Notes: generated by a model from the sequence alone, not told the origin. A stretch of 64,000 nucleotides of DNA from Aliamphritea hakodatensis (GCF_024347195.1 NZ_AP025281.1:248001-312000); one strand, 5' to 3'. Shown: positions 33,437 to 42,524, counted from the first letter of the stretch. Made by a program: numbers and translations.

Positions 33437-34222
33437 GTGAACAGAAGTAAGTGGCTGGGATTGCTGTTTAGCTGGATACTGCTGTGTGCACAGGCAGCGT
33501 CCGGTGCCCCCCAGAAGGTGGTGTTTGGAGTGTTGGGGTTTGATTTTCCGCCCTTTCAGACACTGGTAAACGGCACCCCGAACGGACCTGATTTCGACAT
33601 TGTCAGGGAGGCATTCTCCCGGATGCCCGGTTATGAACTGGATATTCAGGTGATGCCGCTGAAACGGGTGCAGCATGATATTCAGACTGGCGGGATCGAT
33701 ATCACGACTTTGTACAAAAGTCCTGCCCGGCTGGATCAGTTGCTGTTTCCGGATCAGCCAATTCGCTGGAGTATTTATAAACTGGCTGTGCCGGCGGGCA
33801 AGAGATTTGAATTTAATGGCATTGAAGATCTGCATGGCCGTTCGCTGGGCAAGCTGGAAAGTAATGTTATCAGTCAGGATTTTGATACGGCTGCTGAGCA
33901 TAAAGACTTTGAGCTGTATGAGCTGAAGTCCTTCAGGGTGATGCTGAATATGCTCAATCTGGAGCGGCTGGAAGGCATTGTCGGGCATGCTCAGATTATC
34001 GATTATGTGGCACTGACAATGGATCTTCAGGGGCGGATAGAGTTTCTGGATAAGCCGGTGCGGCCTGCTAAGGAATTCCACATTGTCATTTCACCCCGGG
34101 CACAGATCAGCGATCCTGAAGCCCTTCGCCAGAGCCTTTCGGTGAGTTTGAAGAGCATGCTTGATGACGGCACGTTTGATGCCATATACGATTCATACGG
34201 GCTGGTGTTTGAAAGAAACTGA
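33437..34222 (+). CDS. Periplasmic solute-binding protein (SBP_bac_3-like)
   Basis: 261 residues. A signal peptide (RSKWLGLLFSWILLCAQA) precedes a two-lobed SBP_bac_3 domain (FGVLGFDFPPFQTL, GPDFDIVREAF). No permease or ATPase gene adjoins it, so it is an orphan that may serve a distant transporter, a chemoreceptor or a sensor. A GTG at 33437 is chosen because it starts the signal; a TTG 24 bp upstream also reads in frame. Ligand unknown. Confidence 0.8.
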   Translation: MNRSKWLGLLFSWILLCAQAASGAPQKVVFGVLGFDFPPFQTLVNGTPNGPDFDIVREAFSRMPGYELDIQVMPLKRVQHDIQTGGIDITTLYKSPARLDQLLFPDQPIRWSIYKLAVPAGKRFEFNGIEDLHGRSLGKLESNVISQDFDTAAEHKDFELYELKSFRVMLNMLNLERLEGIVGHAQIIDYVALTMDLQGRIEFLDKPVRPAKEFHIVISPRAQISDPEALRQSLSVSLKSMLDDGTFDAIYDSYGLVFERN

Positions 34223-34295
34223 GGAACACTGGCAGATTCTGTCATAGGGATCAGGGGGCGGAAACTGCCAGTGTTTAACGTGCTGAATGCTGTTT

Positions 34296-34637
34296 TCAGC
34301 ACTCTGTATTGTAAATATCGTCTATTTCATCGGTAACCCGGTCCAACGCGTCGACGTAAGCGACAGCATCTTCTCTTTCCCAGGCGCTTTCCATTTTACC
34401 GGCTGCCCGTAGCAGTACCCGGTTGCTTTCTGTATCGGCTACCAGATACACCGCTTCCACGACCTCCGCCAGAAATTCATCTTCTTCCCGGGTGAAGCCA
34501 ACGCTGGCATCAACGTCGTCTGCCAGTTGGGATACATCATGGCGCATGTCATTCAGGTCCCGACAGGACAGTTCAGCGTAGCTGGCGGTACTCAGGGTTA
34601 GCAAAGTAATAAATCCACAGGTTTTTATCAGGTGCAT
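34296..34637 (-). CDS. Small secreted protein of unknown function
   Basis: 113 residues with a clear Sec signal peptide (MHLIKTCGFITLLTLSTASYA). The mature chain is short, strongly acidic and probably helical, with Cys at both ends (SCRDL and NTEC at the C-terminus) that could pair. I recognise no family. It is transcribed alone, upstream of a repeat-rich gap, and converges on the solute-binding protein gene. Confidence 0.7.
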   Translation of the reverse strand: MHLIKTCGFITLLTLSTASYAELSCRDLNDMRHDVSQLADDVDASVGFTREEDEFLAEVVEAVYLVADTESNRVLLRAAGKMESAWEREDAVAYVDALDRVTDEIDDIYNTEC

Positions 34638-34725
34638 AAACAGGGTTCTCTCAAAGTATCAGCGTGTGAAACACATCGCGGTAAGCGTCTGTGTGAATGA
34701 CAGCAAGATATCAAGAAGTGGGAAA

Positions 34726-34826
34726 AGAGTGTGTAAGACTGTGTAAGGCTTTGTAAGTTGGGAAAGCAAGTAGCAAAGACTCGCAAAAAAGATCGACTTA
34801 AAAGGTCGACTTAAAAGATCGACTTA
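34726..34826. repeat. Two short tandem-repeat tracts in a 288-bp gap
   Basis: A GTGTAAG-like motif occurs three times at roughly 10-bp spacing in about 34728-34757, then a 13-bp unit (AAAGATCGACTTA) is repeated at 34788, 34801 (one change) and 34814 with a partial fourth copy. The tracts lie between the terminator of the peroxiredoxin gene and the start of the secreted-protein gene, so they may hold its promoter. Confidence 0.75.
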
Positions 34827-34836
34827 AAAGTCAGAC

Positions 34837-34865
34837 AAAAAAAGGCGCGGCAAGAGAGCCGCGCC
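34837..34865 (-). terminator. Intrinsic terminator of the peroxiredoxin-glutaredoxin gene
   Basis: Minus strand: GGCGCGGC, 6-nt loop, GCCGCGCC followed by seven T. It lies about 60 bp past the stop of the hybrid gene. Confidence 0.9.
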
Positions 34866-34925
34866 AACGGAAAGGGCGCCTGGAACAAGCGCGCCTTGCT
34901 GGGAAGAGTCTGTATCAGTGGCGGG

Positions 34926-35660
34926 TTAGCCGGCGATCCACTGTTCCAGTTCATCGGCACCGCCGATGTGTTCACCGTCAATGAAGATCTGTGGCGCGGT
35001 ACCCCGGCCGGTGATCGCTGCCAGTGAGCTGTAAGAAATGCCCATGCTGCCTAATTCGATCTCTTCGTATGGCAGCCCCTGTGTGGTCAGTAAGGCTTTG
35101 GCACGGACACAGTGAGGGCAACCGGCTTTGGTCAGAATGCTGACCCGTTTAGGCTGTTCTGCATCTGCGTTCAGGTGTGCCAGCATAGTATCGGCATCGG
35201 ACACCTGGAACGGGTCGCCCGGTACGTCTGGCTCGATAAACTGCTTCTCGATCACACCGTCGACAACCAGCATGGAGTAACGCCAGCTGCGGTCACCGAA
35301 GCCCAGGTCTGTTTTGCTGACCAGCATGTCCATGCCGCGGCTGAAATCACCGTTACCGTCAGGAATGAAGGTGATATTTTCAGCGTCCTGGTCAGCCTGC
35401 CATGCGTTCATAACGAAGGTATCGTTGACGGATAAACAGATGATGCTGTCGACCCCCTCTTTAGCGAAGACACCGGCCAGTTCGTTGTAACGTGGCAGGT
35501 GGGTTGAAGAACAGGTCGGTGTAAAAGCGCCCGGCAAAGCGAATAAAACAACTTTTTTACCGGCAAACAGATCATCAGTAGTGATGTTTTTCCACTGGTT
35601 GTCCTGCTGAGTGTGGAATGTAACCTGTGGGACTTTCTGACCTTCGCGGTTGTTCAGCAT
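34926..35660 (-). CDS. Hybrid peroxiredoxin 5-glutaredoxin
   Basis: 244 residues. Residues 1-165 form a Prx5-type peroxiredoxin with the peroxidatic Cys in GAFTPTCSSTHLP; residues about 170-244 form a glutaredoxin with CPHC in TKAGCPHCVRAK. The fusion reduces hydrogen and alkyl peroxides with glutathione, as in Haemophilus influenzae PGdx. It stands alone with its own terminator. A possible OxyR-like site (35795-35831) lies upstream. Confidence 0.95.
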   Translation of the reverse strand: MLNNREGQKVPQVTFHTQQDNQWKNITTDDLFAGKKVVLFALPGAFTPTCSSTHLPRYNELAGVFAKEGVDSIICLSVNDTFVMNAWQADQDAENITFIPDGNGDFSRGMDMLVSKTDLGFGDRSWRYSMLVVDGVIEKQFIEPDVPGDPFQVSDADTMLAHLNADAEQPKRVSILTKAGCPHCVRAKALLTTQGLPYEEIELGSMGISYSSLAAITGRGTAPQIFIDGEHIGGADELEQWIAG

Positions 35661-36073
35661 TGTGTGTTTCTCCTGAAAACTTTTATGAGTCTGCTTAAGA
35701 GCCTGCTTAAGAACCCTTAATAAAACGTAGTAAGTGTTTGGGCTTCCCTGTGAAGCGATGGAGCTATAGTGCCGCAGCGCTCTAAATAATAGAAATTAAT
35801 TAAATCTAAAAGTTTAATAGTTTTTATCTAAAATAAATCTATTAATACCTTCGTCTTAATAGTCAGAAAGAATCACCATCTGCTCAATGCACAGACAGCA
35901 ACGCCTGCAGGACAAATGTTGTCGTAATCCGGCACATGGCGGTTGGCGGATACCCTGATAATTGCCGGTCACAATAATAATTAGCCTGTGTGCAGATGCG
36001 TCTTTCCTGAAACAGGATCATGCCAAAGCATCGTAATACAGGCTCAGTAGCAGGCGAGAGCTGCGGAGTTCTT
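35661..36073. other. 413-bp divergent promoter region
   Basis: Gap between the peroxiredoxin-glutaredoxin gene and serine deaminase. Its central part is very AT-rich. At 35795-35831 four tetramers spaced by 7 bp (ATTA, CTAA, ATAG, CTAA) match 12 of 16 positions of the OxyR pattern ATAG-N7-CTAT-N7-ATAG-N7-CTAT. No gene is seen. Confidence 0.5.
35795..35831. promoter_or_regulatory. Possible OxyR site
   Basis: Four tetramers with exact 7-bp spacers agree with 12 of 16 OxyR consensus bases. It lies 135 bp upstream of a peroxide-reducing gene, a usual OxyR target. The AT-rich setting raises the chance of a false match. Confidence 0.3.
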
Positions 36074-37453
36074 ATGTCAATCAGCGTATTTGATCTTTTT
36101 AAAATTGGGGTGGGGCCATCGAGCTCGCATACAGTAGGGCCGATGCTGGCGGCGGCAGAGTTTGCCGAGTATCTGCAGGAGCATGGTCAGGCGGCAGACG
36201 TTGCCCAGGTAAGGGTCGAGCTGTTCGGTTCACTGAGTGCCACCGGGGTGGGTCACGGGACCGATAAGTCAGTAGTGATCGGCCTGCTGGGTGAGCGGCC
36301 GGCATTGGTCAATCCGGAGATTATTGATCCGACAGTTGAGTTAATCAAAAGCGACGGTCGCCTGAACCTGCTGGGTAAATACGATATCGAATTTATCTGG
36401 GAGCGGGACATGCTGCTGCTGGAAGAAAATCTGCCGTATCACCCGAATGCCATGCGCCTGAGTGCCTACAGCGCCGGCGGTGAACAACTGTACAGCAATA
36501 CGTATTATTCAATCGGTGGCGGTTTTGTCATTGATGAAAGTCATGCCAGCAGCGATGCCCACCTTGTGCCACAGGTGGAGCTGCCGTATGAATTCAACAA
36601 CGCCGTTGAACTGCTTGAGTTATGTAAAGCGAATAACTTCAGCATCAGCCAGCTGATGATGGAGAACGAAAAAGTCTGGCGCACTGAAGAAGAAACCCGC
36701 GAAGGCCTGAAAAATATCTGGCGGGCAATGCGCGACTGCGTCAATAACGGCTTACGCAAAGAAGGCATTCTGCCCGGCGGTCTGAATGTGCGTCGCCGCG
36801 CAGCGTCTCTGCATCAGTCGCTGAAAGAAGCCCGGGGCAGCAATATTATCAGCAGCACGCTGGGTGCGATGGACTGGGTTAACCTCTATGCACTGGCGGT
36901 GAACGAAGAAAACGCGGCCGGTGGCCGTATGGTAACCGCCCCGACAAATGGCGCGGCTGGCATTATTCCGGCTGTGCTGATGTACTATATGGAATACACC
37001 GATCAGGTTGAAGAAGACAACGTGGTTGAGTTCATGTTGGCGGCGGCTGCTATTGGTGCGCTGTGTAAGAAGAACGCCTCAATTTCCGGTGCGGAAGTGG
37101 GCTGTCAGGGTGAAGTGGGCTCTGCCTGTGCCATGGCTGCAGCGGGTCTGTGTGAAGTGCTTGGCGGTACGCCGGAGCAGGTTGAGAACGCTGCCGAGAT
37201 CGGCCTTGAGCATAACCTGGGGCTGACCTGTGATCCTGTCGGTGGTCTGGTGCAGGTGCCCTGCATTGAACGTAATGCAATCGCGGCGATTAAAGCGATT
37301 AACGCAACCCAGCTGGCCCTGCGCGGTGACGGTGAACACTTCATCTCACTGGATAAGGTGATCAAGACCATGTGGGATACCGGCATGGATATGCAGGACA
37401 AGTATAAGGAAACCTCCCGGGGTGGCCTGGCGGTAAACGCGGTCGAGTGTTAA
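36074..37453 (+). CDS. sdaA: L-serine ammonia-lyase (serine deaminase), iron-sulphur type
   Basis: 459 residues, the single-chain form. It converts L-serine to pyruvate and ammonia using a [4Fe-4S] cluster. The beta domain begins SVFDLFKIGVGPSSSHT; conserved cluster cysteines are in the alpha domain (CKKNASISGAEVGCQGEVGS and the later LTCDPVGGLVQVPC). The ATG at 36074 follows GGAG and is the family start. It may belong functionally with the formaldehyde and betaine genes downstream, as serine is made from the glycine and one-carbon units of betaine. sdaB is an equally good name. Confidence 0.95.
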   Translation: MSISVFDLFKIGVGPSSSHTVGPMLAAAEFAEYLQEHGQAADVAQVRVELFGSLSATGVGHGTDKSVVIGLLGERPALVNPEIIDPTVELIKSDGRLNLLGKYDIEFIWERDMLLLEENLPYHPNAMRLSAYSAGGEQLYSNTYYSIGGGFVIDESHASSDAHLVPQVELPYEFNNAVELLELCKANNFSISQLMMENEKVWRTEEETREGLKNIWRAMRDCVNNGLRKEGILPGGLNVRRRAASLHQSLKEARGSNIISSTLGAMDWVNLYALAVNEENAAGGRMVTAPTNGAAGIIPAVLMYYMEYTDQVEEDNVVEFMLAAAAIGALCKKNASISGAEVGCQGEVGSACAMAAAGLCEVLGGTPEQVENAAEIGLEHNLGLTCDPVGGLVQVPCIERNAIAAIKAINATQLALRGDGEHFISLDKVIKTMWDTGMDMQDKYKETSRGGLAVNAVEC

Positions 37454-37459
37454 AAAATG

Positions 37460-37493
37460 GCCGGCTCTGCTGTTACAGTGAGCCGGCTTTTTT
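37460..37493 (+). terminator. Intrinsic terminator after serine deaminase
   Basis: GCCGGCT, 14-nt loop, AGCCGGC and a T6 run, directly after the stop. The remaining 170 bp before frmA holds its promoter. Confidence 0.85.
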
Positions 37494-37667
37494 GTGTCAC
37501 AGCGACATTTACAGGGGTATAAGTTTTTTGCTTATGACTTATGCCCGGCTAATCTATATAGTTGCTCTGGCGATGTTTTTTATATCGCCAGCTGTACTAT
37601 TTTTCAGAATTTTTATGCCGTTGTCAGGATAGGGCGGACAGCGGTCGAGACCATGCCGGAGATAATA

Positions 37668-38786
37668 ATGATTAAATCTAAAGCTGCTGTTGCCTGGGGA
37701 CCGGGTCAACCTTTAAGCATTGAAGAAGTTGATGTAATGCCGCCACAGGCTGGCGAAGTCCTGGTAAAAATCGTGGCTACCGGTGTTTGCCACACAGATG
37801 CTTTCACCCTGTCCGGTGAAGACCCTGAAGGTATTTTCCCGGCGATTCTGGGTCACGAAGGTGGCGGTATCGTTGAACAGGTTGGTGAAGGTGTCACCAG
37901 CGTGGCGGTTGGCGATCACGTCATTCCTCTGTACACCCCTGAATGCGGTGAGTGTAAGTTCTGTACGTCCGGTAAGACTAACCTGTGCCAGAAGATCCGT
38001 GAAACCCAGGGTAAAGGCCTGATGCCGGACGGCACCACCCGTTTCTCTAAAGACGGCCAGCCTATTTACCACTACATGGGTACCTCTACTTTCTCTGAGT
38101 ACACCGTACTGCCGGAAATCGCTCTGGCGAAGGTAAACAAAGAAGCACCGCTGGATGAAGTTTGCCTGCTGGGCTGCGGTGTGACCACAGGTATGGGCGC
38201 AGTGATGAACACTGCCAAGGTTGAAGAAGGCGCGACTGTAGCCGTATTCGGTCTGGGCGGCGTAGGTCTGTCTGCCATTATCGGTGCTGCTATGGCGAAA
38301 GCCGGCCGCATCATTGCGATCGATATCAACGAAAGCAAATTTGATCTGGCCACTAAGCTGGGTGCCACTGACTGTGTAAACCCGAAGAACTATGACAAAC
38401 CAATTCAGGAAGTGATTGTTGAACTGACTGAAGGCGGTGTGGACTATTCTTTTGAGTGTATCGGTAATATCCATACCATGCGTTCTGCACTGGAATGCTG
38501 CCACAAGGGCTGGGGTGAATCGGTCATTATCGGTGTTGCCGGCGCAGGTCAGGAAATCAGCACCCGTCCGTTCCAGCTGGTTACCGGCCGGGTATGGAAA
38601 GGGTCTGCTTTCGGCGGCGTTAAGGGCCGTTCTGAGCTGCCGGGTTACGTTGACCGTTATATGGCCGGCGAATTCAGCCTGGATGATTTCATTACCCACC
38701 GCATGGGTCTGGAACGCATCAATGAAGCCTTTGATCTGATGCACGAAGGTAAGAGCATCCGTACGGTTATCGAATACGATAAGTAA
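37668..38786 (+). CDS. frmA: S-(hydroxymethyl)glutathione dehydrogenase, class III alcohol dehydrogenase
   Basis: 372 residues. It oxidises the formaldehyde-glutathione adduct to S-formylglutathione with NAD+. Catalytic zinc ligands are in GVCHTDAFTLSG, GHEGGG and LLGCGVTTG; the four structural-zinc Cys are in CGECKFCTSGKTNLC; the NAD fold is FGLGGVGLSA. The ATG at 37668 follows GGAG and gives the family N-terminus (MIKSKAAVAWGPG); the longer frame is rejected. The next gene, fghA, completes glutathione-dependent formaldehyde detoxification. Confidence 0.97.
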   Translation: MIKSKAAVAWGPGQPLSIEEVDVMPPQAGEVLVKIVATGVCHTDAFTLSGEDPEGIFPAILGHEGGGIVEQVGEGVTSVAVGDHVIPLYTPECGECKFCTSGKTNLCQKIRETQGKGLMPDGTTRFSKDGQPIYHYMGTSTFSEYTVLPEIALAKVNKEAPLDEVCLLGCGVTTGMGAVMNTAKVEEGATVAVFGLGGVGLSAIIGAAMAKAGRIIAIDINESKFDLATKLGATDCVNPKNYDKPIQEVIVELTEGGVDYSFECIGNIHTMRSALECCHKGWGESVIIGVAGAGQEISTRPFQLVTGRVWKGSAFGGVKGRSELPGYVDRYMAGEFSLDDFITHRMGLERINEAFDLMHEGKSIRTVIEYDK

Positions 38787-38797
38787 GCGGGTGTGCG

Positions 38798-38852
38798 GAG
38801 CCTGTTATAATAGGCTCTGATCAGAATACGGAGATCCGCCGGACGCGGATCT
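38798..38852 (+). other. Two hairpins between frmA and fghA
   Basis: GAGCCT, 8-nt loop, AGGCTC (38798-38817), then AGATCCGC, 5-nt loop, GCGGATCT (38832-38852). The second is followed by only TTT. They probably tune stability or partial readthrough within a two-gene operon. Confidence 0.5.
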
Positions 38853-38873
38853 TTCCCTCAACGGGAGAATATT

Positions 38874-39719
38874 ATGAGTATTGAAACACTCAGCTCGGTA
38901 CGGAGCTTCGGTGGCTGGCACCGTCAGTACAGCCACCAGTCTGAAACACTGGGCTGCGCGATGCGATTTGCTGTCTACCTGCCGCCGCAGGCAGAAGACG
39001 GTGAAAAGGTACCGGTACTGTACTGGCTGTCAGGCCTGACCTGTACCGACGAAAACTTCATGCAGAAAGCCGGTGCCCACCGGGTGGCGGCAGAGCTGGG
39101 CGTGGCCATAGTTGCCCCGGACACCAGCCCCCGCGGTGAAGATGTGCCGGATGATCCGGAAGGTGCCTATGACTTCGGTCTGGGTGCGGGTTTCTATGTG
39201 AATGCAACACAGGCCCCGTGGGATAAGCACTACCGCATGTATGACTATGTGGTGAATGAGCTGCCTGCGCTGGTTGAGGCTGAATTCCCGGTATCGGATA
39301 AGAAAGCCATCAGTGGTCACTCTATGGGTGGCCACGGTGCACTGATGATCAGCCTGCGTAACCCGGGCATGTTCGTTTCAGCGTCTGCCTTCAGCCCGAT
39401 CACTAACCCGGTGAATGCGCCCTGGGGTCAGAAAGCCTTCAGTAACTACCTGGGTGACGACGTTGCCGCATGGCGTCAGTACGACACCTGCGAACTGATT
39501 AAGCTGGCGGATTCAATCCCGCCGATGCTGGTGGATCAGGGCGGCGATGACGGCTTCCTGCACGAACAGCTGATGCCGGAAAATCTGGTGGGAGCCGTGG
39601 CGTCCAGCGGTCTGAACTTTGAGCTGCGGATGCAGCCGGGGTATGACCACAGCTACTACTTCATTGCCAGCTTCATTGAAGAGCACCTGCGTTTCCATGC
39701 GGGTCATCTGAAAGGCTGA
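38874..39719 (+). CDS. fghA: S-formylglutathione hydrolase
   Basis: 281 residues of the esterase D type alpha/beta hydrolase. It hydrolyses S-formylglutathione to formate and glutathione. The nucleophile elbow is SGHSMGGHGAL, the Asp lies in MLVDQGGDDGFL and the His in GYDHSYYFIASF. GGGAG precedes the ATG. It completes the pathway begun by frmA. Confidence 0.97.
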   Translation: MSIETLSSVRSFGGWHRQYSHQSETLGCAMRFAVYLPPQAEDGEKVPVLYWLSGLTCTDENFMQKAGAHRVAAELGVAIVAPDTSPRGEDVPDDPEGAYDFGLGAGFYVNATQAPWDKHYRMYDYVVNELPALVEAEFPVSDKKAISGHSMGGHGALMISLRNPGMFVSASAFSPITNPVNAPWGQKAFSNYLGDDVAAWRQYDTCELIKLADSIPPMLVDQGGDDGFLHEQLMPENLVGAVASSGLNFELRMQPGYDHSYYFIASFIEEHLRFHAGHLKG

Positions 39720-39749
39720 TCAGAAAAGCAGTTGTAAGAAAACAGAAAG

Positions 39750-39781
39750 CCCGGTTCAGTGAATGCTGAACCGGGTTTTTT
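39750..39781 (+). terminator. Intrinsic terminator after fghA
   Basis: CCCGGTTCAG, 6-nt loop, CTGAACCGGG, then T6. Confidence 0.93.
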
Positions 39782-39807
39782 ATTGTCTGAACCGATGTGC
39801 CGGCAGT

Positions 39808-39846
39808 AAAAAACGGCCTGACCGTCTGTCGGATCGGGCCAGGCCG
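39808..39846 (-). terminator. Probable terminator of the betaine-type operon
   Basis: Minus strand: CGGCCTG, 19-nt loop with inner pairing, CAGGCCG and T6. It lies about 100 bp past the stop of the solute-binding gene. Confidence 0.6.
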
Positions 39847-39944
39847 GGTACTAATACATAGCCCAACACTATGTTTCCGGTACCAAGAGTTACTGCGGTC
39901 AGCGAGAGGGTGCAGCACCGGCTGCACCTTCCGTCACAGGCTGA

Positions 39945-40919
39945 TCAGAAGCCCAGCCATTTCTGTACTTTTTCCGGGTTGTTCTGTACCCAGGCCCGGG
40001 CGTATTCGCCGGCGTCTTTCTTCTCCACCGCCATGGCATAGATCCAGGCGCTGATATCGGCACTTTCCAGCTTTACGTTTTGCAGCAGGCGGGCAATTTC
40101 CGGCGCGCGGTCATCCAGTGAGGTTGACCAGGCAACGTGGACATTGGCGTTATCCCAGGCGGTGCTGACGCTGGATTTGCTCATCCAGTCCGGGTCATCG
40201 GTGGGCTTAACCATGGTCCACTTGCTGGCGTCGTATTTGGGTTCTTCCAGCATCACCAGATCGTAAAGTTTGAAGATGTGATGCGGCGCATAGCAGTAGC
40301 TGACAAAAGGCTCCTGCTTCTTGACGGCGGTGTCCAGCTTGGACAATGCCAGGGTTTCATCCAGCTCCTGCAGTTCAAAGAATTCTGCAAAGCCGTAATC
40401 CCGGGCGCGGATTTTTTCCACCGGCGTAGAGCCCCAGCCGGTGGCACCGATCCAGACTTCGCCGCGGCCGTCACCGTCGGTGTCGAACAGGCGGGCGTTA
40501 TCTTCATCCGCCAGATCGAAGACGGACTTGATGCCGTGTTTGTCGGCGGTTTCTTTGGTGACACAGTAGCCCTGCACCACGTCATAGGGTTTGTTGCTCA
40601 GGGTCACCGAGCCTTTACCTGTGTATTTGTCGATCAGGCTTTTCTGGTTAGGCATCCAGGCTTCCGGGTGAACGTCTATGTCTCCTTTGCCACTGTCCAT
40701 TGCTTTGAAGATAACCGCGTTGTTGCCCGGCGAGATGTCCGCTTCCATGCCCAGTTCCTGTTCAATGACTTCTTTGAGCACGTAGGCGGTAACCTTGGCA
40801 GACGGCCAGTTCGGTTCGCCGATAACCACATCTGCAGCCTGGGCAGCGCCGGCGACAGACAGACCGGATGCCAGCAGAATGGCGGAGAGTACCTGGTTCA
40901 GTTTGTTGTTGTTTTTCAT
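39945..40919 (-). CDS. proX: Quaternary-amine ABC transporter, substrate-binding protein (ProX-like)
   Basis: 324 residues with a Sec signal (cleavage near AQA-AD) and an OpuAC/ProX-type binding domain (VVIGEPNWPSAKVTAYV, GDIDVHPEAWMPNQ). Several Trp and Tyr residues could form the aromatic cage that binds a quaternary ammonium. It is the last gene of the ureohydrolase-ProV-ProW-ProX operon, 21 bp after proW. Glycine betaine is the likely ligand by family, but the ureohydrolase partner leaves open a guanidino compound. Confidence 0.88.
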   Translation of the reverse strand: MKNNNKLNQVLSAILLASGLSVAGAAQAADVVIGEPNWPSAKVTAYVLKEVIEQELGMEADISPGNNAVIFKAMDSGKGDIDVHPEAWMPNQKSLIDKYTGKGSVTLSNKPYDVVQGYCVTKETADKHGIKSVFDLADEDNARLFDTDGDGRGEVWIGATGWGSTPVEKIRARDYGFAEFFELQELDETLALSKLDTAVKKQEPFVSYCYAPHHIFKLYDLVMLEEPKYDASKWTMVKPTDDPDWMSKSSVSTAWDNANVHVAWSTSLDDRAPEIARLLQNVKLESADISAWIYAMAVEKKDAGEYARAWVQNNPEKVQKWLGF

Positions 40920-40940
40920 TACGGGTTCCTCACGGTGTTT

Positions 40941-42512
40941 TTATTTGGCTTTACGTTTATTCGGGTTGCCCTGAATGATGCGGTCGAGCACCATGGCGCA
41001 GGCCAGAATGGCCAGACCGGCGATCACCCCTTGCCCCTGAGCGGCGTACTGCAGTGCGCTGAGGACATCTTCCCCAAGGCCCTTGGCACCGATCAGCGAG
41101 GCGATGACCACCATCGACAGACACATCAGAATGGTTTGGTTAATGCCCGCCATGATGGATGGCATGGCCAGCGGAATATCCACTTTGAACAGCAGGAACC
41201 ATTTGCTGGCACCGAACGCGGTGGCCGCTTCCCGGACGGTATCCGGCACACCCTGCATGCCCAGTGCGGTCAGGCGGACCACCGGTGGCATACCGAAGAT
41301 GATGGTGGCAATGATCCCCGGCGGTTTACCGGTACCGAAGAAGGCGATAACCGGGATCAGATAGACGAAGGCAGGCATGGTCTGCATGAAGTCGAGAATT
41401 GGCCGTACGGTGGCATAGACCCGCTCGTTCTTGGCACACCAGATGCCTAGCGGCACACCGAATAATACACAGATGAAACTGGCGGTCCCCAGCAGGGCAA
41501 CGGTGGCCATGCTTTTTTCCCAAAAACCGAACAGGGCCAGATAGGCCAGCGCGCCAATGGTGAACAGGGTGACCCGCGGGCCGGCCAGCCGCCATGCCAG
41601 TACTACGATGACCAGCATGACAATCGGCCACGGGGTATCCACCAGTACCACTTCGGTGGCGTCCAGCAGAATCCGGATAGCGTCGCGGATGCCGTCAAAC
41701 AGGCCTTCGCCATTCAGCGTGAGCCAGCCGAACAGACCGTCCACCCAATTGGCCAGCCCGCTGTGCCAGCTGCGGTCGGCGGGGAAGAGCAACAGCCACT
41801 GTGGCGGTTCGGTGGCGGTGAAACGGTAGGCGGCCAGCGGATACACCAGCGCCATGATCAGCGCGCCCATGGCGACACTCATTGCGCTCAGGCCGCTGCG
41901 AATACTGCGGTCGGCCCGCCATTGCATAAAACGCTGTTCCAGCAGCCAATTTGCGAGGCTGCCCTGCAGGATTTTAATGGCAATCAGCAGTACCAGCCCA
42001 ACGATGGTAATGCCGATACCATCGGCTGCCGCCGCGGCTGCGGCCTGTTCGGCTTTCAGCGCCCCGGCCTGAAATGACTGGGCGCTGTTCATCAGGATTT
42101 CGCCGTTGATACTGCCTTCCTCAATGGCGACACGGGCCTGCTGAAAGCGCTGTTCTGCTTTGGCGGCCAGGCGTTCTGCCCGGGCCAGCTGATCCGCTCC
42201 GAGGTTGCCAAACAGGCCCCGGCAGATCTGCACAACCATTACCGCTTCGGCAATCAGAAATGGCCAGAACCATGCCCATAATCCCCGGGCGGCCAGCCAT
42301 ACCGGGCCGAAGAGGGCGGCAGACAGGTTGAAGGTAAAACGGTAGTTAGCGGCATTGCCAAGCTGTTCAAACTGTTCGGCATAATAATCACTGTTCTGGC
42401 CGGCGAACTCCCGGGCCAGACTGGTTTCTTTGTCGTTGCCGCTGCTCTGGTCAGTGCGGACCGGCTGATCATCGCGGACCGGGGGCAGCGCAGAGGTGTG
42501 GGTACTGTTCAT
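40941..42512 (-). CDS. proW: Quaternary-amine ABC transporter permease with long N-terminal extension
   Basis: 523 residues, against about 280-355 for ordinary ProW/OpuA permeases. The C-terminal about 280 residues are a normal ProW permease with the EAA loop (REAATAFGASKWFLLFKVDIPLA). The N-terminal part holds a hydrophobic block (ALFGPVWLAARGLWAWFWP) resembling DUF2628 proteins, an alanine-rich helical segment (about 100-160), and extra TM helices. The extension may sense osmotic state or anchor partners; this is inference. It starts 12 bp after proV ends. Confidence 0.9.
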   Translation of the reverse strand: MNSTHTSALPPVRDDQPVRTDQSSGNDKETSLAREFAGQNSDYYAEQFEQLGNAANYRFTFNLSAALFGPVWLAARGLWAWFWPFLIAEAVMVVQICRGLFGNLGADQLARAERLAAKAEQRFQQARVAIEEGSINGEILMNSAQSFQAGALKAEQAAAAAAADGIGITIVGLVLLIAIKILQGSLANWLLEQRFMQWRADRSIRSGLSAMSVAMGALIMALVYPLAAYRFTATEPPQWLLLFPADRSWHSGLANWVDGLFGWLTLNGEGLFDGIRDAIRILLDATEVVLVDTPWPIVMLVIVVLAWRLAGPRVTLFTIGALAYLALFGFWEKSMATVALLGTASFICVLFGVPLGIWCAKNERVYATVRPILDFMQTMPAFVYLIPVIAFFGTGKPPGIIATIIFGMPPVVRLTALGMQGVPDTVREAATAFGASKWFLLFKVDIPLAMPSIMAGINQTILMCLSMVVIASLIGAKGLGEDVLSALQYAAQGQGVIAGLAILACAMVLDRIIQGNPNKRKAK

Positions 42513-42524
42513 TGCGTATCGCTC

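Noticed and set aside
37534..37632. Possible 32-residue hydrophobic peptide between serine deaminase and frmA
   Set aside because: It has no ribosome-binding site and follows a terminator; it is probably the untranslated frmA leader or promoter.
40137..41450. 437-codon open frame antisense to the betaine transporter genes
   Set aside because: It lies opposite well-supported proX and proW, shows no family motif, and reflects GC-rich third positions.
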